Shown here: piece by piece, positions 1 through 7,930 of the stretch
Position numbering within the stretch: the first letter of the stretch is position 1
Layout of the letters: every line of letters starts with the position of its first letter
Assembly (NCBI GenBank): GCA_029551925.1
Contig: JAKPEO010000006.1
Location: 1-45,502 of the forward strand
Direction of reading: 5' to 3'
Length of the DNA stretch: 45,502 bases
DNA from: a bacterium
Lineage (GTDB): Bacteria; JAGOBX01
Made by a program: the position numbers and the translations under genes
Notes under the pieces: model-generated
The model's database searches: none
Seen by the model: the letters and a program-made list of their open reading frames with translations, nothing else
Told to the model about the DNA's origin: nothing

Positions 1-168
1 CTCTCGTTTATCTGTTATGCACGCGCTCATTCTTTTTATTATTTTATGTTTCTTTTCTATTTCGCGAAAAAGAAGCAGACCAGCATCGCTCGTTATATCA
101 CCGCCTTTAAATTCAGCAATTATTTCCTGTTTTTTTAATCCTTTGAATCTAATAATTTCTGATTTCAT
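1..168 (-). CDS. IS1380-family transposase, N-terminal part, cut by window edge
   Basis: The minus strand reads 56 codons without a stop from an ATG at 168-166 to the window edge. The segment GGDITSDAGLLLFREIE is the typical N-terminal signature of IS1380-type DDE transposases (usual pattern: G-G-x-I-T-S-D-G-G-x-L-L-L-R-E). A Cys and an Asp-Lys-Arg follow, where the family has a C-x-x-D-x-R-D stretch. The rest of the gene, including the DDE catalytic residues, lies outside the window, so I cannot say whether it is intact. No terminal inverted repeat could be recognised between 169 and 590, although one insertion-sequence end should lie there. The plus-strand frame across the same bases is a shadow of this gene. 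Confidence 0.82.
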   Translation of the reverse strand, partial: MKSEIIRFKGLKKQEIIAEFKGGDITSDAGLLLFREIEKKHKIIKRMSACITDKRE

Positions 169-591
169 TCAAATATTCCATTTGCTTGTTTTAATACTAT
201 TTCTCAAAATCTTTATTTTTTTTATAAATTTTTATTCCGTTTTTTGAGAAACATTTTTTCTAATTTTATTGCTGATTGTATTGATTTTATTAGTGTTTTA
301 TATGCCTTTTGTTTAATTATTATGAAATATGCAGGTTAAGGCTATTAAAATTTATAATATTCTTATGCAAATTGTTGATTTGATTTAGTGGGTGATGCTA
401 TTTTATTATAATGAAAGAAAACATAACTTATTAGTTTTCAAATATTTTAATTTTCTTAGATTTTTTTTAGTTCTCTTTTGATAATTTTTTTGCCATTTTT
501 TCTCTACGCGTCTTGTTTTTTATCTGCTTTTCTTTTCACTTGTCAATGTTGCATAGCTGTGATATTTTCCGTAAAAAAATGTATAAAATGT
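169..591. other. Gene-free AT-rich spacer between the transposase and the hydroxylase promoter
   Basis: No frame here has recognisable protein similarity on either strand. It should contain the upstream region and one terminal repeat of the IS1380-type element, followed by chromosomal flank. I see no clear inverted repeat, RNA gene or consensus promoter in it. A long plus-strand frame entering from 478 is just the upstream extension of the FAD-subunit frame and crosses the promoter at 592-620, so it is not translated from that point. Confidence 0.5.
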
Positions 592-620
592 TTGACTTTT
601 CAGTTAGCATGTGATATAAT
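592..620 (+). promoter_or_regulatory. Sigma-70 promoter of the ygfM-xdhD pair
   Basis: TTGACT at 592-597 and TATAAT at 615-620 are separated by exactly 17 bases. Transcription would start near 627, giving a leader of about 40 nt to the ATG at 667, with AAGGAG at 649-654. This excludes the in-frame upstream starts at 478 and beyond. Confidence 0.85.
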
Positions 621-666
621 AAAAGGTTTAAAAAAAAGTCATAAAATTAAGGAGATAAAAAAAGCA

Positions 667-1473
667 ATGTTAAAGGAATTTTATAAACCGAACAGCATAG
701 CAGAGGCAATAGGATTGAAAATGCGATTAGGCGCTGATACTTATTATTTAGCAGGCGGCACAGAATTAAATTCTTTGGATTTTAAGAAGCCTGTAAAGTA
801 TTTAATTAGTATTGAGAAATTGGGATTAAATAAAATTAATAAAACAGACGAATATTTATCTATTGGCGCTGGCTTGACAATACAGGAATTGATTGATAAG
901 CCAGAGATACCGAAACAATTAAAAACAGCCGCTAGCCATATAGTTAATCGCAATATTCGCAATATTGGGACATTAGTCGGAAATATTGGCGCAAATAAAT
1001 CTTGTTCTAATTTGATACCTATATTATTAGCATTAGATGCAGAATTGACAACAGCCACACCGACCGGCGAGCAAAAATTAAGAATCGAAGATTTTGTAAA
1101 AGATAAGAAAGATGAACTTATTGTGTCAGTGAACATAAAACAAAAAAAAATATTGAAATCATTTGCTGTGAAGAAATATTCCCGAACTGCTAATGATATA
1201 AGTATAATTACAAGCGCTGTTGTATTAGAAAAAGTTGATAATAAAGTAAAAGATATTAGCATTGCAGTTGGTGGTGTAGATAAATGCGTTATTAGATTAA
1301 GGGAGTTAGAAAACAAATTAAAAGATAAAGAACTGCGGCAAAAAGAAGAAATAGAAGGTATTATAAAAAATATGGTAAATCCCATAGCGGATATTCGCGG
1401 ATCAGCGGAATTTAAAAAGTATATGTGCGCTGTGTTGGTAGTAGATTGTATTTTTGAAGCGTTTAAGAATTAA
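667..1473 (+). CDS. ygfM: Molybdenum hydroxylase FAD-binding subunit, YgfM/CoxM type
   Basis: This is the FAD-binding subunit of a xanthine dehydrogenase-family enzyme, passing electrons between the 2Fe-2S clusters and the acceptor. Of its 268 residues, the N-terminal half carries the FAD pyrophosphate-binding motif LAGGTEL and a second motif, IRNIGTLVGNIGANKS. The C-terminal part fits the CO dehydrogenase flavoprotein C-terminal domain. E. coli YgfM is 259 residues and also precedes a fused 2Fe-2S/molybdenum subunit. I chose the ATG at 667 because it lies downstream of the promoter at 592-620 and follows AAGGAG. The partner gene begins 36 bases downstream, so the two are probably one transcript. 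The substrate cannot be read from the sequence; purines are the likely class. Confidence 0.85.
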   Translation: MLKEFYKPNSIAEAIGLKMRLGADTYYLAGGTELNSLDFKKPVKYLISIEKLGLNKINKTDEYLSIGAGLTIQELIDKPEIPKQLKTAASHIVNRNIRNIGTLVGNIGANKSCSNLIPILLALDAELTTATPTGEQKLRIEDFVKDKKDELIVSVNIKQKKILKSFAVKKYSRTANDISIITSAVVLEKVDNKVKDISIAVGGVDKCVIRLRELENKLKDKELRQKEEIEGIIKNMVNPIADIRGSAEFKKYMCAVLVVDCIFEAFKN

Positions 1474-1509
1474 CGAATAATAAAGTAGTAATAAGGAGTA
1501 AATAAAAAA

Positions 1510-4386
1510 ATGAAAATACAGGTATTGATAAATGGTATAAAGAAACAATTTTATACAGAAGCATCTGAAAAAGTGCGCGATTTATTACAGAGGTATGGAA
1601 TAGTATCAGTGCGTAATGGTTGCGATGGTCAAGGGTCTTGTGGAAATTGTGCGATAATATTGAATGGAAAAGTAGTAAACTCTTGTTTATTATTGGCGCC
1701 GCAAATAGATGGAAAAGAGATAATAACAATAGATTATTTTTCTAAAAACAGGGAATTATCAGCAGTGCAGTCAGCATTTGTTGATGCCGGGATAGTGCAG
1801 TGCGGATATTGCACGCCGGCAATGGAGTTGGCTGTTGAAGAATTATTGCAGCGCGATAGCAATCCAACCAGCGAACAAATAAAAGACGCTTTATCCGGTA
1901 TTTTTTGCAGATGCACTGGTTATGAACAAGTATTTAATGCTGTGGAAATAGCAGCGCAGCGCAAAAAAGATAAGAATTTCACAAAAAAAATCGCGCCTGA
2001 ATTTAAAGAGGAATTATCTGTAGTAGGAAAGGTTAAAAGAAAAGTAGATGCTCCTAAATTAGCACGCGGCGAAAGAGCGTTTGTTGAAGATTTTGTTGAT
2101 GCTAATACCTGTTATTTAAAAATGCTATTGAGTCCATATGCTCACGCTTATATAAAAAATATAGATACGAGCGAAGCTGAAAAATTAGAAGGAGTAGTGT
2201 ATATACTGACGCACAAAAATTGTCCGGATATATATTATAATCAAGCGGGGCAAGGATATCCAGAACCATCGCCTTATGACAGAAAATTAATAAGCAATAA
2301 AGTCAGACATTATGGCGATAGAGTAGCTGCGGTAGTGGCGGAAACGGCTGAAATAGCTGAAGCGGCGATAAAATTAATAAAGGTAGAATATGAAATTCTG
2401 CCTCATGTAATGACAATCGATGAAGCAGCTGCGCCTAATGCTCCGATTATTCATAAAAGTAAAGTTGAATATGTTGTAGGTGCGCCAGATAATTTAGAAG
2501 AATATAATAAAAATGCAGATGAACGTGATGGCAAGATTATTTATCAATTTCCGATACATGCTGACCCACATAAAAATATAGCAGCAGGCGTAGAGGGCGG
2601 TATCGGCAATATAGAAGATGGCTTTAAAGAAGCGGATGTTATAATAGAAAGAGAATACGAATCAAAGCAAGTGCAGTGCACGCCGCTTGAACCGCATGTT
2701 GTTTATACCAAAATGGATGGAGATAGATTAGTTATACATGCATCAACGCAAGTGCCTTGGCATTTGAGAAGAATAGTGGCATACATTTTAGGCACAAGCG
2801 AAAATAATATTAGAGTAATAAAAGAACGCGTTGGCGGCGGATTCGGAGCGAAGCAAGATATAGTATTAGAAGAAGTTGCCGCTTATTTGACTTGGATAAC
2901 AGGCAGACCTATATTTTATAGATATACTCGCGAAGAAGAATTTATTGCTGCGCGTACGCGTCATGTAATGAAAATAAAAGTAAAATTAGGTGCGAAAAAA
3001 GATGGAAAATTAACTGCTGTATATATGGATTTAAAAGCTAATACTGGTCCGTATGGTTCGCATTGTTTAACAGTGCCGATGAATGCTTGTTCAAAATCAC
3101 TGCCTTTATTTTTATGCGATAATGTAAAATTTAAAGTAACTACTTATTATTCAAATATAGCGCCGACTGGAGCATATCAGGGCTATGGCGCGCCAAAAGG
3201 ATCGTTTGCTTTGCAGATGGCCGCCGCTGAATTGGCTGAAAAATTAGGTATGGATTTATTAGAATTTTTAGAAAAAAATAGAGTGCGCGACGGTGTGATG
3301 CTCGAAATATTAAGATGTTTAGGCGAAGGTCGCGAAGGCACGCCGCAGCAAGTATCGAGTTGCGGATTAGAACAGGCATTAAAAAAAGGAGCGGAATTAA
3401 TAAGATGGGGCATAAAAGAAGAATCAGAAGATCCTGATATAAAAATTGGTAAAGGCGTAGTTATAATTCAGCAGGGATCAGGATTGCCGGGATTAGATTC
3501 AGCAAATGCTGATATAAAAATGTTAGGCGACGGGACATTTATGTTATTGAGCGGCGGCGCTGATTTAGGCACTGGGCTGGATACTGTCAGCGTGAAGATG
3601 GCGGCAGAAGTATTGTGTGTTGATATAGAAGATGTGTCAATTATTTCCGCTGATACTGATGTTACTCCGTTTGATGTCGGCGCATATGCTTCGAGCGGCA
3701 CATATTTTTCAGGCGCGGCAGCGATGAATGCCGCTATTGCAATGAAAGAAAAAATATTAGCTGCAGCTGCGGAAATGCTAAAAGAACCAAAAGAAAATTT
3801 GCGATTAGAAAAACGCGGAATGGTAGTAGGCAAAAACGGCAAGGTTAGTTATAAAGAAATCGCGGCATATACTCAGAGTGGTACTGGCTGCGGGCAGTTG
3901 ATTGCTTCTGGAAATTTTACAACAGATAAAGCGTCATTTCCGTATGGTGCGCATTTTTGTCAAGTGGCAGTTAATACAAGAACTGGTAAAGTTGAAATAC
4001 AAAAATATTATGCTTTACAAGATTGCGGCACGCCTATAAATCCTGAATTAGCGATAGGTCAGATTTATGGCGGTGTGTTAAAAACAATAGGACATTCGCT
4101 TTATGAAGAAATGGTTTATAATGAAAAAGGCAGATGCATAAATGCGAATTTGTTAGATTATAAAGTTCCAATGATAAATGATTTACCAGAAGATTTTAGA
4201 GTTGAACTTATATTTACTGATGATCCGTTTGGTCCATTTGGCGCTAAATCAGTATCTGAAATTTCTTGTAATGGCGCTGCGCCTGTAATAGCGATTGCTA
4301 TACACGATGCTGTTGGCTTGTGGATAAGAGATTGGCCATTTACTCCGGAAAAAATTTTGAAGGGCTTGAATAAAATAAAGCAATGA
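1510..4386 (+). CDS. xdhD: Xanthine dehydrogenase-family fused 2Fe-2S and molybdenum subunit, XdhD-like
   Basis: A 958-residue cytoplasmic molybdenum hydroxylase in which the iron-sulfur and molybdopterin subunits are fused. The plant-type 2Fe-2S domain has Cys38, Cys44, Cys47 and Cys59. The second cluster domain has CGYC (98-101) and CRC (133-135). The molybdenum domain starts near residue 165 and contains VGGGFGAKQD near 441 and PTGAYQGYGAPKG near 550. The expected catalytic glutamate is Glu917 in GAKSVSE. Length and fusion match E. coli XdhD (956 residues), a putative hypoxanthine oxidase that also follows ygfM. The same fusion is found in the selenium-dependent xanthine dehydrogenase group, so a labile selenium cofactor is possible but unproven. 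No molybdopterin maturation, transport or purine gene is in the window. AAGGAG at 1493-1498 supports the start. Confidence 0.86.
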   Translation: MKIQVLINGIKKQFYTEASEKVRDLLQRYGIVSVRNGCDGQGSCGNCAIILNGKVVNSCLLLAPQIDGKEIITIDYFSKNRELSAVQSAFVDAGIVQCGYCTPAMELAVEELLQRDSNPTSEQIKDALSGIFCRCTGYEQVFNAVEIAAQRKKDKNFTKKIAPEFKEELSVVGKVKRKVDAPKLARGERAFVEDFVDANTCYLKMLLSPYAHAYIKNIDTSEAEKLEGVVYILTHKNCPDIYYNQAGQGYPEPSPYDRKLISNKVRHYGDRVAAVVAETAEIAEAAIKLIKVEYEILPHVMTIDEAAAPNAPIIHKSKVEYVVGAPDNLEEYNKNADERDGKIIYQFPIHADPHKNIAAGVEGGIGNIEDGFKEADVIIEREYESKQVQCTPLEPHVVYTKMDGDRLVIHASTQVPWHLRRIVAYILGTSENNIRVIKERVGGGFGAKQDIVLEEVAAYLTWITGRPIFYRYTREEEFIAARTRHVMKIKVKLGAKKDGKLTAVYMDLKANTGPYGSHCLTVPMNACSKSLPLFLCDNVKFKVTTYYSNIAPTGAYQGYGAPKGSFALQMAAAELAEKLGMDLLEFLEKNRVRDGVMLEILRCLGEGREGTPQQVSSCGLEQALKKGAELIRWGIKEESEDPDIKIGKGVVIIQQGSGLPGLDSANADIKMLGDGTFMLLSGGADLGTGLDTVSVKMAAEVLCVDIEDVSIISADTDVTPFDVGAYASSGTYFSGAAAMNAAIAMKEKILAAAAEMLKEPKENLRLEKRGMVVGKNGKVSYKEIAAYTQSGTGCGQLIASGNFTTDKASFPYGAHFCQVAVNTRTGKVEIQKYYALQDCGTPINPELAIGQIYGGVLKTIGHSLYEEMVYNEKGRCINANLLDYKVPMINDLPEDFRVELIFTDDPFGPFGAKSVSEISCNGAAPVIAIAIHDAVGLWIRDWPFTPEKILKGLNKIKQ

Positions 4387-4465
4387 ATAAAAAAAGAACG
4401 GGATAAAAAAATAATATTTTAATTATTTGATAAAAAAAAACTAACAAAAAAAAGGGGCAAAAAAC

Positions 4466-4494
4466 TTGACAATTTCAAAAATACAGGTTAAATT
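4466..4494 (+). promoter_or_regulatory. Sigma-70 promoter of the D,D-carboxypeptidase gene
   Basis: TTGACA at 4466-4471 is followed after 17 bases by TAAATT at 4489-4494. The -35 box is perfect and the -10 is imperfect; the position 45 bases before the ATG at 4539 is suitable. Confidence 0.6.
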
Positions 4495-4538
4495 ATAGGA
4501 AAAATAGGAAAAAAGAGAAAAATAGATTGGGGTGGAAA

Positions 4539-5510
4539 ATGAAAAATAAAGGAATTAAAATTTTACTCGCTACTTTAACAACAGTCTGGGTTTATATATT
4601 TATTTTATCTCAATCTATTAATGCCTATTCTTCCAGAAATGCAAGATATTCCAATAATAATGATATGCCAAAATTAGAATCAGCAGCGGTAGTAGTTAAA
4701 TCTATTGACGACGATAAAATTTTATTTTCTAAAAATGCTTTTGAAACCAGAAGTATTGCATCTATTACAAAATTAATGACAGCACTTACTTTTCTTGAAT
4801 TAAAGCCGGATTTACATTATGTTTATAGTATTCCTCGCGAATTTTTCAGACCTGAATTTAAGACAAGATTAAGACCAGGTATGAAATTTACAGCATTAGA
4901 TTTATTATATATAATGTTGCTGTCTTCTGATAATGTTGCAGCGCGCTGTCTTGCTGATATTTCAGGGTTATCAGAGCGCGAATTTGTACAAATGATGAAT
5001 CTCTATGCTCGCAGATTAGGTTTGCGCAATACTAAATTTGCTGATCCTACCGGCTTTGATATGGACAATGTATCAACGCCATACGAAATTAGTTTGATTA
5101 TGCAAAAGGTATTAGAACAACCATTATTATCTAATATTGTAAAAACAAAACATTTTTCAGTGTCGCCGCTAAATTATTATTATAATATAGATTATGTGAA
5201 TACTAATAGATTATTGCATAATCCAGATTATCAAACATTAGGCGGCAAAACAGGATTTATAAGCAGGGCTGGATATTGTTTAGTTACGACTAATAGATTA
5301 GAAAACGGCAAAGAAGTAGTAATGGTATTTTTAGGAGCGCGTCATAAATTTTCGAGATTTGGCGATGCTGTGAGAATGCTGACTTGGTTAAATGAAAACT
5401 GCGAAAAAATTAATTCTAAATATTCCAAAAAAACTGTTAATGAAAATAAAGAATATACTATAACAGCGAAAGAAAATGAATTTGGATATTACACAAAATT
5501 TAATAATTAA
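4539..5510 (+). CDS. D-alanyl-D-alanine carboxypeptidase (S11 penicillin-binding protein)
   Basis: This enzyme trims the terminal D-Ala of peptidoglycan stem peptides in the periplasm. The 323-residue protein starts with a hydrophobic signal or anchor segment (about 7-30). All three active-site motifs are visible: S75-I-T-K78, S130-D-N132 and K237-T-G239. The catalytic domain ends near residue 290. The usual C-terminal beta domain and amphipathic anchor of PBP5/PBP6 seem absent or much reduced, so the N-terminal segment may hold it in the membrane. I prefer the ATG at 4539 over the TTG at 4527 because GGGGTGG at 4528-4534 sits at ribosome-binding distance. It has its own promoter and is followed by another promoter, so it is probably monocistronic. 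Confidence 0.88.
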   Translation: MKNKGIKILLATLTTVWVYIFILSQSINAYSSRNARYSNNNDMPKLESAAVVVKSIDDDKILFSKNAFETRSIASITKLMTALTFLELKPDLHYVYSIPREFFRPEFKTRLRPGMKFTALDLLYIMLLSSDNVAARCLADISGLSEREFVQMMNLYARRLGLRNTKFADPTGFDMDNVSTPYEISLIMQKVLEQPLLSNIVKTKHFSVSPLNYYYNIDYVNTNRLLHNPDYQTLGGKTGFISRAGYCLVTTNRLENGKEVVMVFLGARHKFSRFGDAVRMLTWLNENCEKINSKYSKKTVNENKEYTITAKENEFGYYTKFNN

Positions 5511-5518
5511 AAAAGCTA

Positions 5519-5546
5519 TTGACTTTTTTTAAAAGGGCAATATAAT
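5519..5546 (+). promoter_or_regulatory. Sigma-70 promoter of the small lipoprotein gene
   Basis: TTGACT at 5519-5524 and a perfect TATAAT at 5541-5546 with 16 bases between them. It begins eight bases after the carboxypeptidase stop codon. Confidence 0.82.
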
Positions 5547-5585
5547 AAAAAAATTTTTTATTGATTATCAGGAGGCGAACAGAGT

Positions 5586-5786
5586 ATGTTTAAGAAGATT
5601 TTTGCTTTATGTTCAATTGCTGTATTGGCTGCTTCTTTAACTTTTGTAAGTTGTGCAAAACAGGAAGAACAGGCGGCTGAACAACAACCAGCGGTACAAG
5701 AACAACAGCAACAAGTACAACCAGCAGAACAACAGCCAGCAGCTGAACAGCAAGCAACTGACACTGCAGCAGCGCAAGTAAAATAA
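5586..5786 (+). CDS. Small Gln/Ala-rich lipoprotein
   Basis: A 66-residue predicted lipoprotein of unknown role. A lysine-containing N-terminus and hydrophobic core lead to TFVSC, a plausible lipobox with the lipidated cysteine at residue 23. The mature part of about 43 residues is low-complexity, built of Glu-Gln-Gln, Pro-Ala and Ala-Glu-Gln elements, with no folded domain visible. AGGAGG at 5570-5575 is the strongest ribosome-binding site in this part of the window, and the gene has a near-consensus promoter and a strong terminator. It therefore looks like an abundantly made single-gene unit, similar in style to small abundant envelope lipoproteins such as Lpp, although there is no sequence evidence of homology. 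A Cys-rich minus-strand frame over the same bases is a shadow. Confidence 0.8.
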   Translation: MFKKIFALCSIAVLAASLTFVSCAKQEEQAAEQQPAVQEQQQQVQPAEQQPAAEQQATDTAAAQVK

Positions 5787-5841
5787 GATGCTTGGCTAGT
5801 TTTGCTAATGTTGTTGTAAACCAAAATCCTATTTTAAAAGG

Positions 5842-5875
5842 AGCGTGGGCTTAATTTTAGTCCACGCTTTTTTTA
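5842..5875 (+). terminator. Rho-independent terminator after the small lipoprotein gene
   Basis: AGCGTGG at 5842-5848 pairs with CCACGCT at 5862-5868, and a run of seven T follows directly. It lies 55 bases after the lipoprotein stop and ends ten bases before the next gene. Confidence 0.9.
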
Positions 5876-5883
5876 TTTAAGAA

Positions 5884-6987
5884 ATGGCTAAAATTTATAA
5901 TTGCGCAGTTATTGGCTGCGGGAGAATTGGTTTTTTATTAGAAGACGATAAACTGCGCTGTCATCCTTGCACTCATTCAGGCGGTTATTATTTTCATAAT
6001 TCCACAAAATTAATCGCTGGTTGCGACACAAATTCGCAAAGATTAGAATATTTTGGTAGAAAATGGAATATTCCGCAAGAAAAATTATATTCCTCTTACA
6101 AAAAATTATTAGAAGAACAAAAAGACATAGATATTTTAAGTATCGCTTCTGACACGCCCACGCATTTTGAAATATTAAAACACGCGTTAAATATAAAAAA
6201 TATCAAGGCAATTTTATTAGAAAAACCGATTGTCGCCAAAATATCTGAAGCCAATGAATTAGAATTATTAATATCAAAAACAGACAAAAAGATATTTATT
6301 AATCACGAACGGCGATTTATGACCGAGTATAAATTCGTAAAGAAATTAATAAAAGAATGCAAATTTAAAAAATTGAAAACAATGATAGGAAATGTATTGA
6401 CGAGCGGTTTAAAAGACGACTGGCATTCTGATTGGCGAGAATCGGGCGGCGGGCCATTATTGCACGACGGCACGCATTTAGTAGATATATTGAATTATTT
6501 TGCGGATTCAGAAATAGATTGTTTAACAGGATGGATAAAATTTTCAGAGCCGCGCAATAAATATCAAGTGGAAAATTCGGCAAACGCGCAATTGCAATAT
6601 AAGAATGGTATTATTGCATTTATTGAAAGCGCTGGCGATAGAAATTTTTTTAATTTTGAGATTGATTTGCAATTTGAAAACGGCAGAATAAAAATCGGGA
6701 ATGGTATTTGGGAAGTTTACGAAGTTCAAGCAAGCAGACAATATGAACATTTTTTTGATTTAGTGAGAACAGCAAAAATTACTGCACCGCCATCACGTCC
6801 ATTTTTTTTAGAAATAGTAGATGAAATAATAAAATCTATTGAAGATGATAATTATAAAATTTGTTCGTCGCCAACTGATGCGCTAAACGCATTTTGGGCA
6901 ATAATGGCCATTTATTATTCTGGTTTGACCAACAATCAAAAAATAAAATTTCCTTTTAAGATAGACAGGCATCCGTTTGATTATTAA
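5884..6987 (+). CDS. Gfo/Idh/MocA-family NAD(P)-dependent oxidoreductase
   Basis: A 367-residue dehydrogenase of the glucose-fructose oxidoreductase/inositol dehydrogenase family, acting on sugars or related polyols in the cytoplasm. The N-terminal Rossmann fold begins with AVIGCGRIG (about 8-16). The EKP motif typical of the family (about residue 119) supplies the active-site lysine. GGGPLLHDGTHLVDILNYF (about 190-208) contains the histidine-bearing helix of the catalytic domain. The substrate cannot be predicted. The start is only ten bases after the terminator T-run and no ribosome-binding site is visible, so it depends on terminator read-through or on an unrecognised promoter; leaderless or low expression is possible. 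The next gene has its own promoter. Confidence 0.85.
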   Translation: MAKIYNCAVIGCGRIGFLLEDDKLRCHPCTHSGGYYFHNSTKLIAGCDTNSQRLEYFGRKWNIPQEKLYSSYKKLLEEQKDIDILSIASDTPTHFEILKHALNIKNIKAILLEKPIVAKISEANELELLISKTDKKIFINHERRFMTEYKFVKKLIKECKFKKLKTMIGNVLTSGLKDDWHSDWRESGGGPLLHDGTHLVDILNYFADSEIDCLTGWIKFSEPRNKYQVENSANAQLQYKNGIIAFIESAGDRNFFNFEIDLQFENGRIKIGNGIWEVYEVQASRQYEHFFDLVRTAKITAPPSRPFFLEIVDEIIKSIEDDNYKICSSPTDALNAFWAIMAIYYSGLTNNQKIKFPFKIDRHPFDY

Positions 6988-7011
6988 AGATTATATTTAT
7001 TTGGTATTATC

Positions 7012-7040
7012 TTGATTTATTTAAAAAATAAAATTATAAT
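7012..7040 (+). promoter_or_regulatory. Sigma-70 promoter of the MEMO1-family gene
   Basis: TTGATT at 7012-7017 and TATAAT at 7035-7040 with 17 bases between. The predicted start point (about 7047) lies upstream of CGGAG at 7057-7061 and the ATG at 7069. This rules out the longer in-frame start at 7012, which is the -35 box itself. Confidence 0.7.
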
Positions 7041-7068
7041 TAAAAAATATAGTTTACGGAGATTATCT

Positions 7069-7929
7069 ATGCAAAAAAGAATAAGTTATCTTGCTGGCAG
7101 TTGGTATCCAAAAAAATCTGAAAGCTGCGAAAATGCTATAAAAGATTATCAAAAAAAGAGCAAAATTATAAATGATAAAAATTTGTTTTATAAGATCGGG
7201 ATAGTGCCGCACGCGGGCTGGTTGTATTCAGGAGTATTAGCGCATTCTGTTATCTATAATATCAGTCGTTATGCTAATCCGGATATAATTTTTTTAGCTG
7301 GCGGGCATCTGTCATTTTATGATAATTTTTATTTTATGGCAGAATGCGAAGTAGAGACGCCGTTCGGCGCGCTGCGCTGTATAGACGACTACCATAATGA
7401 TTTAACAAAAAATTTAAAATACAAAATTGAAGAAGCAGACGATTACGAACCCGATAACACGACAGAATTGCAATTGCCATTTTTAAAATACTATTTTCCA
7501 AACGCGAAAATTGTTATTGTAAGAATTCCGCCAAATGAGACGGCGCTGATATTTTCTGAAAATTTGACTAATCTTATAAATAAAAAAAATTTGAATTTTA
7601 TTTTTATTGCTTCAAGCGATTTGACGCATTATGGTTTTAGATTTAATTTTATGCCGGCAGGCAAAGGCGCCGCGGCGCTGGATTGGGTAAAAAATCAAAA
7701 TGATAAATCTATTATAGATGCCGCGTTAAATTTACAATCTCGCAAAATTTTGGAATTAGCGAATACCAAACATAATGCTTGCTGCTCAGGCGCAATAGCG
7801 GCGGCGGCGGAACTTGCGTTTTTGCTGAATCGCAAAAACGCTAAATTAGTGGATTATTATACAAGTGCAGATGTTATGCAAGATGAAGATACCAGCGATT
7901 TTGTCGGCTATGCAGGAATAATCTATTAG
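7069..7929 (+). CDS. MEMO1-family protein (AmmeMemoRadiSam system protein B-like)
   Basis: A 286-residue member of the Memo family, related to the LigB-type dioxygenase fold. The visible signatures are PHAGWLYSG (about 46-54), holding the first conserved histidine, and IASSDLTHYG (about 183-192), holding the conserved HYG segment. In many bacteria this protein is encoded with an AMMECR1 protein and a radical SAM protein (the AmmeMemoRadiSam set). Neither partner is in the window, so this is a stand-alone copy or the partners lie elsewhere. The reaction it catalyses is unknown. The start at 7069 is chosen from CGGAG seven bases upstream and from the promoter at 7012-7040. The gene converges with the thioredoxin/CcdA gene with a single base between the stops and no terminator. 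Confidence 0.85.
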   Translation: MQKRISYLAGSWYPKKSESCENAIKDYQKKSKIINDKNLFYKIGIVPHAGWLYSGVLAHSVIYNISRYANPDIIFLAGGHLSFYDNFYFMAECEVETPFGALRCIDDYHNDLTKNLKYKIEEADDYEPDNTTELQLPFLKYYFPNAKIVIVRIPPNETALIFSENLTNLINKKNLNFIFIASSDLTHYGFRFNFMPAGKGAAALDWVKNQNDKSIIDAALNLQSRKILELANTKHNACCSGAIAAAAELAFLLNRKNAKLVDYYTSADVMQDEDTSDFVGYAGIIY

Positions 7930-7930
7930 T

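Noticed and set aside
17-247. 76-residue plus-strand frame at the left edge
   Set aside because: It lies opposite the recognised IS1380-type transposase N-terminus and has no family resemblance.
478-666. N-terminal extension of the FAD-subunit frame, rich in Phe and Cys
   Set aside because: It crosses the promoter at 592-620; the ATG at 667 has a ribosome-binding site and matches the family N-terminus.
744-1385. 213-residue minus-strand frame opposite the FAD subunit
   Set aside because: Shadow of a well-supported gene on the plus strand.
5558-5824. Cys-rich minus-strand frame of 88 residues
   Set aside because: It is the mirror of the Gln/Ala-rich lipoprotein repeats (CAG/GCA codons read as TGC/CTG); no promoter or start signal fits.
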